Shown here: positions 57,190 through 64,000 of the stretch, in pieces
Layout of the letters: every line of letters starts with the position of its first letter
Numbering within the stretch: position 1 is the first letter of the stretch
Source: Schistocephalus solidus
Taxonomy: Eukaryota > Platyhelminthes > Cestoda > Diphyllobothriidea > Diphyllobothriidae
Length of the DNA stretch: 64,000 nt
Assembly (NCBI GenBank): GCA_017591395.1
Contig: WEDG01001459.1
Location: 186,001 to 250,000 of the forward strand
Direction of reading: 5' to 3'
The notes under the pieces: model-generated
What the model was told of the DNA's origin: nothing
Databases searched by the model: none
Seen by the model: the letters and a program-made list of their open reading frames with translations, nothing else
Translations under genes and position numbers: made by a program

Positions 57190-59470
57190 GTCACACGCCA
57201 GCTACAAGAGAAGTGCCAGGAGATGCGAACCCACCTTTACACTACCTTCGTGGATCTGACGAAAGCCCTTTGACACGGGGAATGGCGATGGACTGGGGAT
57301 AGTCATGGAGAAATTCGACTGTCCTGAGCGGTTCACGCACATGGTGCGTCAGCTTCATGACGGGTGACGTCGCGCGTCACTGACAACGGCACGGTATCCG
57401 AAGCATTCGCAGTGACCAACGGAGTGAAGCAGGGATGTGTATTGGCTCCCACCCTGTTCAGTCTCATGTTCTCGGCTATACTGATGGACGCCTACCGTGA
57501 TGTACAGCCTGGGATCCGCATCGCCTATAGAACTGACGGACATCTTCTCAACAGTCGGCGTATGCAGGCTTCAACGCGTTTGTCTACGACTACAGTCCAT
57601 GACTTGCTCTTCGCGGACGACTGCGACCTTAAAACCGTGACGGAGGAGTACATACAAAGGAGCATGGACCTTTTTGCAGTAGGCTGCGCCGATTTTGGAT
57701 TAACAATCAGTACAGCAAAAACTGTGGTCATGCACCAGCCGCCACCTTAAATCAATGTCAACGGCGCTCAACTCAAAAACCTGGAAACCTTTGCTTACCT
57801 GTGTAAGCGCACTGTCACGCAACACGAGAATCAACGACGAGGTTGCTCAACGGAGCTAAAAAGCTAGTCAGGCCTTTCGGCCGGCTACAGGCCTCCATTT
57901 TGAATGACCACGGTATTCGCCTGAACACTAAATTGAAGATGTACAAAGCCCTCGTTATACGACACTCCTTTACGGAGCGGAGACCTGGGCCATCTACTAG
58001 AACCAAGCCAGGAAGCTGAATAACTTTCATCTCAGCTGTCTCCGCAGAATACTGAACCTGAGATGGCACGACAGGATCCCGGAGACGGAAGTCCTCGAGC
58101 GGACGGGAATCCTCAGCATCCACGCCATGCTGAGGCAAGTGCAATGGCGATGGAGCGGCCATCTGGTGAGAATGGAGGACGAGCGACATCCCAAATGACT
58201 TTTCTTTGGAGATTTCGCTATGGATTCGCGCCGACAGGGAAGTCAAAAACGACGCTCCAAGGACACTTTGAAGAAATCTCTGAAGCGACTGCAAATCAAC
58301 ACAGCGACCTGGGAGGACCTTCATCAGGATATAACGGCATGGAGAAGATCCGTGAAGACTGCTGCAGCAAACTATGAAGCCAAACGGACCACCGCTGATT
58401 AGGCCAAATGGCGGCTCACAAGTCACAAGCCCCTCGGATCAACAACGCCAATGCCAAAACCCTGTCAACGTGTCCACGCTATCACAGCACATTCCACGCG
58501 CGAATAAGCCTGGTAGGACATCTGTGAATTCAATGCAACAACAATCCCACAACATCAACTTCTGCTACACCTGCCTCAGACCCCACGATGACGACGACGA
58601 CGACGATGACCACCCCAACCACTTATACCAACTTCATCGATGCCCCGCCGCCCACGATCACTGACACCCTCCTCCCTCCTCCACTCCCTGCACCGATCAC
58701 GGCGACGGACACCGCTTGCCCCACTCCCACCACCTCAGTAGCCACCTCCGACTACCTGCCACCTGCCACCTGCTACCTCCACCCTCACCATCCCCGCCCC
58801 CAGTACCAGCGATGGAGACTCTGTACTAACCTGGCCTCATTGCGATATCATATTCACCTCACACATCAGCCTGGTCAGTCACTTCTGAATCCATCGCACA
58901 GAGCCTGGTGAACTAGTGCCTAGAGCACCAACACCCAGCAGAGACCGCCAAATCCAATGCCCTCACTGCCCACGCGCATTCACTCAGCGCATGGGCCTGC
59001 TCGGTCACATGCGCATCCATGTAAGCTGAATCCACCGCGATGCCAACACATTTTGCACACCCATCAACTTCCCATATTCCTACCATTAGCTGGACTACCA
59101 GTACCAGCAGCAGAGCCCTCGCAGACTCAGCAACCATCGACCTATCTTTGCCTCATTGTCACTGCACATGCACGTGGTGCATCGGCCTGGTTGGCCACTT
59201 GCGAATCCATCGCTAAGTGACCGGCGAACCAGTGCCAGGAGCACTAACATACACCTGCCGCACCTGACTCAACTGCCCGCACTGCCCACGCACATTCACA
59301 CACCACATGGGCCTATTACGTCAAATGCGTTTCCATTAAAACCTGCGGTAAAACACTGCCGGCTATACCACAACACTACATCTTTCCCCATCAGCCTCTG
59401 CACCTCATATGATCACACGCAACGCCACACAAAACAGGCTCTAGGTCTGCATAGCTGATAAAGTGGTAAG
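57190..59470 (+). mobile_element. Zinc-finger LINE, 5'-truncated copy in a SINE-1 tail
   Basis: Begins inside the RT (CGCCAGCTACAAGAGAAGTG, equivalent to about 46598 of the best copy). RT frame 57364-57750 keeps [20 protein letters not shown] and LLFADDCDL but stops early; the thumb (57750-58200) is shifted. The finger region (58240-59340) has relics such as YTCLRPHDD repeats and THHMGLLRQMRFH-like units, with stops. 3' UTR follows from 59340. Inactive. Confidence 0.8.
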
Positions 59471-59950
59471 TATGATCATCGGCTCTTTCTCCATGTGACT
59501 CCTCTGTTGCATGTGTGATCTGAGATTGAGAATATCACGGGGTGATCAGCGCCGGGGGTAAGAAGGTTGTCAACTGACAGTTACACTCAGAACTCGCAGT
59601 CAGTCAAATGTGTGTTGTGTGGAGTGGCTGACTGGCGGAATGAGAGTCAGGCTGCAATGGCTCCTTCTTAATGTGGGCTTTATGGCACTCCCACTCCGTG
59701 AGATCCGAGCCAGGTGTGTTGGTACACCCAGGTGCGTTGCCGGCCGCGCCAGCTACCTGCGTCTTCTCCCGTCTCTGGTCTTCTTGACTCTGGCATGACA
59801 CCGGGCTCAGGTGGGGGAGGAGGAGAGAGTGCGGTATCTGCAGCGCAAATCTACTATCACTTTAAACTAAATCACACGTATGTCACCGTCCCTGCACCAC
59901 CCTTCTGTGGAGCATACGGTGGAAAACTTCGGATTACGACGGTCAAACTG
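59471..59950 (+). repeat. LINE tail module, plus-strand copy
   Basis: Downstream of the truncated LINE: TGAGAGTCAGGCTGCAATGG, CACTCCGTGAGATCCGAGCC, ACACCGGGCTCAGGTGGGGG, and GTGGAGCATACGGTGGAAAA. Ends near 59945 and faces a minus-strand tail end at about 60060. Confidence 0.7.
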
Positions 59951-60059
59951 ACGTATGTGTGTTTTGCTCCTGAATGGGCCACGCGGTAGACTCAGGCGTT
60001 AAAAGGGATTCGCACCCATAAAACCTACCCGACGACGACAGTTCGACCGTCGTAGTCTG
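59951..60059. repeat. tRNA-like head scrap between facing tails
   Basis: GGGCCACGCGGTAGACTCAG and GGGATTCGCACCCATAAAAC resemble the A- and B-box regions of SINE-1. It lies between the plus tail (ending about 59945) and the minus tail (ending about 60060). Confidence 0.4.
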
Positions 60060-60332
60060 ATGATGTCCACTGTATGCTCCACACCATGGTGGTGCATGTA
60101 ATGGTAATTGCGCATGGATTAGTTTTAAGTGATAGTAGCCTTGAGCTGATAGCCCCGTGATATTCTCAAGCTCAGATCACACATGCATCAGAGGAGCCAT
60201 ACGGAGAAGGAGCCGAGGACCATGCTTGCTATGCAGACCGAGAGCAGGTTTTTTTGTGGTGTTGCGTGTGATCATGTGATGTGCATAGGCTGATGGGTAG
60301 AGATGTAGTGTTGTGGTTTGGTCGTCGTTGTT
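60060..60332 (-). repeat. LINE 3' UTR and truncated tail, minus strand
   Basis: Continues the minus-strand finger fragment at 60333-60545: UTR to about 60175, then a short tail (AGCTCAAGGCTACTATCACT, GTGTGGAGCATACAGTGGAC) ending with GACGGTCGAACTGTCGTCG near 60040. Confidence 0.55.
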
Positions 60333-60545
60333 CTACCGCCGGTTTTCATGGAAACGCATGTGACCTAATAGGCCTATGTGGTGTGTGAATATGCGTGGGC
60401 AGTGTATACAGTTGAATCGGCTGCGGTGGGTGTATATTGGTGCTCCTGGCACTGGTTCGCCGGTCACGGTGCAATGGATTCGCAAGTGGCCGACCAGGGC
60501 GATGCGTGATTTGCATGTGCGGTGACAATGGGGACACAATAGTTC
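60333..60545 (-). pseudogene. Zinc-finger LINE, finger-only truncated copy
   Basis: Minus strand: CPHCHRTCKSRIALVGHLRI (complete first unit, with Cys for Phe at a core position), a linker TVTGEPVPGAP, then CIHCPRIFTHHIGLLGHMRF and a final His. It begins exactly after a LINE tail end, CGACGGTCGAACT at 60546-60558. The upstream tail and these fingers form one open frame of about 196 codons (60936-60346), which is fortuitous. Confidence 0.7.
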
Positions 60546-61165
60546 GACCGTCGATTTCGACGATGTCCACTGTATTCTCCACACCAGGTGGTGCAGGGAC
60601 GGTGACTTGCGCGTGAATTAGTTTTAAGTGATAGTAGCCTTGCGCTGCAGTAACCGCACTCTCTCCTCCTACCCCACCTGAACCCGGTGTCATGACAGAG
60701 TCAAGAAGACCCGAGGCGGGAGAAGACGCAGGGGGCTGGCACAGCCGGAGCAGCCCCTGGGCGTGCCACCACACCTGGCTCGGATCCCACGGAGTGGAAG
60801 CGCCATAAAGGCCACATAAAGAAGTAGCCATTGCAGCCTGACTCTCAGTCCGCCAGTCAGCCACTCCACACAAAACACACATTGGGCTGATCACGTGGTC
60901 CGAGTTATCCCGTGAGTTGGCAACTGTCCAAGCCACGGCTTTTAGCGCACCGTGATAGTTTCAAGCGCGTCAGATTGTTTATAGTGAGGAACATGCGCTG
61001 GGCTGTCGACCTCACTCTCTCCCCCACCCCACAGTCAAACCGCTGTCCGAGTCGGTCAGTTGTCTGATGCGGAATTGAGCGCAGCTGCTGGTGCCCTCGT
61101 CTACGTGTACTACGTACACAACCTGCCCCCCAAACACGAGCACCAGGATTTCACACAACAGGGGG
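60546..61165 (-). repeat. LINE tail module, minus-strand copy
   Basis: Full-length minus copy: from the altered start GTGAAATCCTGGTGCTCGTG (61165) through CTGACGCGCTTGAAACTATC and GGATAACTCGGACCACGTGA to CATCGTCGAAATCGACGGTC (60546). Followed directly by the finger-only LINE fragment. Confidence 0.7.
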
Positions 61166-61194
61166 TTGAACGGCTTACATCTCAAAATGTGTGA

Positions 61195-61830
61195 GATAGC
61201 CAGAGGTCATGTTAAGAAGGAGCCATCGCAGCCTGACTCTCAGACCACCAGTCATCCACTCCACACAACACACATTGGACTAACTGCGAGGTCTGGGTGT
61301 AATTTTCAGTTGGCAACCTTCCAACCGCGGCGCTTAACGTTACCGCACACTCTTCTCCTCCCCCAACTGAGCCCGGTCTCACGCACAGGCAAGAAGACCG
61401 GAGATGGAAGAGGGCGCAGATGGCTGGCACGGCCGGAGCTGCCCCTCGGCGTACCACCACACCTGGCCATAAGGCCACATTAAGAAGGAGCCATTGCAGC
61501 CTGACTCTCAGTCCGCCAGTCAGCCACTTCACACAAAACACACATTAGGCTGACGTGGTCCGAGTTATCCCGTCAGTTGGCAACCTTCCAAGCCACGGCT
61601 TTTAGCGCACCGTGATAGTTTCAAGCGCGTCAGATTGTTTATAGTGAGGAAAATGCGCTGAGCTCTCGACCTCACTCTCTTCCCCTCCCCCAAAATCAGA
61701 CCACTGTCCGAGCCGGTCAGTTGCCTGATGTAGGAGTGAGCACATTGGCTGACGGATCGGCGTACCCATCTTCGCGCGCCACAGCACGACCTGGCCACCA
61801 TAACGCACACACCAGGATTCACTAAATCAG
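61195..61830 (-). repeat. LINE tail module, minus-strand copy with internal rearrangement
   Basis: Continues the 3' UTR of the minus LINE copy ending near 61830. Standard order to about 61340, then after GTGTGCGGTAACG it switches back to an earlier part of the module (GGTTGGAAGGTTGCCAACTG ... GGCTGCGATGGCTCCTTCTT) to 61210. This indicates recombination between tails. Confidence 0.65.
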
Positions 61831-62417
61831 GGGATATGGAGGAGCCATCGCCGTCTGACTCCCAGTCCGCTGGTCAGCCACTCGACACACAGCATATACA
61901 CTGAGCCGACGACGTGGTCTGGTGTAAGCGTCAGATTGGCAGCCTTCCAAGCCACGGTTTCTAGGAAAACGTGATATTTTCAGGTACGTGATGATAATGG
62001 TGAGGGAGTTGTCTATGTATTGGTGTAGGTAGTGTGCGCTGATGTAGTTTAGCCTCCGGTGGTTTACCGCAGGTTGTCGTGGATTCGCATGTGACCGAAT
62101 AAGCCCATGCGATGAGTGAATGCGTGAGGACAGTGAGGGCAGTGTGTTGGTGCTCCAGGCACTGGTTGACCAGGCTCTGTGCGATGGATTCACAGGTGAC
62201 CGACCAGGTCGATGTGTGAGGTGTATGTGCGGTCGCAATGGGGACAGTTTAGGAGAGAGTCCCCATCGCTGCTGATGGTGGTGGCGGTAGTGAAGGCGAA
62301 GTCGTTGGTGGGGGTAAAGGTGATGAGTATTGGGATGTGGTCTCTATGATTGTGGGAGAAGTGGAACTGATGCTAGGGGTGAGGGAGGGGGAGTCTGAAG
62401 TAGTGCTGGCAGAATTG
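61831..62417 (-). mobile_element. Zinc-finger LINE, 5'-truncated minus-strand copy
   Basis: Minus strand from 62417: the Thr/Ser/Pro spacer (TTSDSPSLTP-like), then finger relics (MRPHIHLTHRPGRSPVNPSH is an out-of-frame reading of a finger unit; 62238-62060), and the 3' UTR to 61831 with CCTAGAAACCGTGGCTTGGA. It joins an intact tail module. Begins at GAATTGGATACACACACAC near 62420. Confidence 0.65.
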
Positions 62418-64000
62418 GATACACACACACTAACCCTGCAGTGGTGTGTGCCAACGTCGACAAGGGATAACTGTCACACTAACTCGTGTGCACTCGTGGC
62501 TGACAAATCTCATCACTAGTCAAACGCCAGAGTCGGATGGCCGCTGGGCCATGGAGGAGGAGAGAGAGAGAGAGATGCTGATCTCCAGGAATCTGTCGTC
62601 ATGGCAAATTAGCAAACTCTTCACTATAACAAACCGGAAGCTCTTGAATCTATAACGACATGCCAAAACATCGTTGCTAGAACGGCTGCCAACGAACGGG
62701 ACGACCAGGTCCTATTTAAGACTGGGGATGAGATTATAATGGCGCATTCTTGGTGAGGTCCTTCGGAAACTATCAATCATAAGAGATCAACGACCCACCA
62801 TTGAATGCAGTTTAGAGTCAGGGAAAAGGTTGCATGTAACAGGCGCAGGCGGCTGGTTAGTTTTTCCAGCCACTGCAAGACATTCACCACGAGTCGTTTT
62901 GACTTAGCCTCTCTATTGGAAAACCATGTTTGTGTGTGGGAGGAGATAGTGCGATAAAAGCTACGCATGTCCGTTACAGTACCAAAAAAAGCATGAGCAG
63001 GTTGTGGCTGAGTGTATACCTCTGGAAAGCGGTTGGCTAAGTAGTTTGCGACTATCGGATGCGGCTGCGGACAATCAGAAAATGGATGACGCATTTGTGT
63101 CAGGCCTAAACTCTGAACAACTCACCAAAATACTAAAATACTGTGATTTCATGCAGCGAATATAATAGAGGTGACTGTAAGGCGATCGTAAGGTGGATGC
63201 AGCTTACAGTAGACGACAAAACGCGTAAACCAGTAACCAAAATCTATAAATATGCTGTCCAAATAGATTCCGTAACCGAGATTTTAATCTTGCTTAGCAT
63301 GAAATTGAATCCTGACTTGAGCGATACACGCTAGGATGTCAGGTTCTGGTGGAGCACATTTGCATGTTGAACGAAGCATATCTAGGCAAATTTCCTTGTA
63401 TGTTTTCACCGAGTTGCACACGCAATATATCGTTTCTAAGGCACTTGCATAAAATGTCACCTTTTATAGTAGGCAGCTACGTTTTGTTCACATTTGCTTC
63501 TGAAGAGGGAGTATGTTTCGGATTTTTTTGAAAATTTGAAACTACGAGGATTCCTGAAATGCCATGCTCTTTAACCGTATTATTTTGCACTTCCTCTGTA
63601 TCCCATCACACTACAATACAGTTTTGTCGGTTGTTTTGTAGAGAGGTGCTAGGGTTTGGTCGATTTTCAGAGTATTTCTTATCAACGGGAGACTCGGTGT
63701 GTAAAAAGAAACTTCTCAGTTCTGAGGCAGAGCTCAAGACAACAATTTGGAAAACAATTTAAAGAAAACTCCTTTTACACGTATGTCTGCCACGCGCAAA
63801 AGTGTGAAATGCAAGGATGTATTTTCTGCTTGCAAGCCAGCTATCTGGGCGTTGCTCTAAACAGTGTCATGTCGGCACAACGGGACTAGTTATTATTCCA
63901 AACTATCAGTAATATAAATTATATATATATATATATATACCAAAAACCGCATAGAGAACGCTGGGGGACCCACTGAGGAGCCGAACCCCTCGTTGCTGTG
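62418..64000. other. No gene recognised; (AT)n at 63920-63939
   Basis: Short frames with no domain motif (62777-63094, 63143-63334, 63559-63889). A 20-base AT run lies near the right edge. Nothing else could be supported. Confidence 0.4.

Noticed and set aside
60346..60936. 196-residue minus-strand protein combining a Pro-rich N-terminus and fingers
   Set aside because: It is a chance open frame across a LINE tail joined to a truncated finger fragment, and it reads the fingers in the wrong frame.

Overview
The window is eukaryotic, intron-containing and very rich in transposable elements. No bacterial operons, ribosome binding sites or CRISPR arrays are visible. The most abundant coding relic is an APE-type LINE whose C-terminus carries C2H2 fingers with the motif RIGLVGHLRIH. 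I associate that family with diphyllobothriid (pseudophyllidean) tapeworms such as Spirometra, Dibothriocephalus or Schistocephalus. That placement rests on memory of the family, not on a search. Degenerate TTAGGG-like blocks and a Penelope-like relic also fit a flatworm.

Only one host gene can be supported. It is a two-exon bZIP transcription factor on the minus strand: exon 1 at 30713-29643, a 4.7 kb GT-AG intron, and exon 2 at 24957-24133. The basic region and zipper align without gaps to the Fos/ATF3/JDP2 class, and the intron sits 15 residues before the invariant Asn, as I recall for vertebrate FOS. A CpG-rich upstream segment holds a TATA-like box and a TGAGTCA (AP-1) site. The intron contains a tRNA-derived SINE and a TIR-bounded element with a telomere-like core.

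Layout: 0.4-0.7 kb, LINE reverse transcriptase scrap; 2.6-7.4 kb, dead Ty3/gypsy element with two LTRs and a trailing second gag start; 10.6-14.4 kb, a second, different dead gypsy element; 14.8-15.4 kb, another LINE RT relic; 15.4-19.5 kb, minus-strand degenerate copy of the zinc-finger LINE plus tail modules; 20.1-21.3 kb, CR1/Jockey-like LINE relic; 21.4-22.3 kb, a tRNA-headed SINE and a tail-module copy; 24.1-31.3 kb, bZIP gene and promoter; 36.9-38.4 kb, Penelope-like relic and a (CTT)n array; 39.1-39.4 kb, second TIR element; 39.9-44.2 kb, SINEs, LINE scraps and a long (CT)n; 44.2-49.6 kb, the best-preserved zinc-finger LINE (endonuclease, RT, fingers, 3' tail); 50.1-53.2 kb, microsatellites; 56.9-62.4 kb, a nest of LINE, SINE and tail-module copies in both orientations.

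The main biological theme is one retrotransposition system. The zinc-finger LINE and a tRNA-headed SINE share the same 3' tail. Several 5'-truncated LINE copies begin inside or at the end of such a tail, giving tail-LINE-tail nests. All LINE, gypsy and Penelope copies seen here carry frameshifts, stops or truncations and look inactive.
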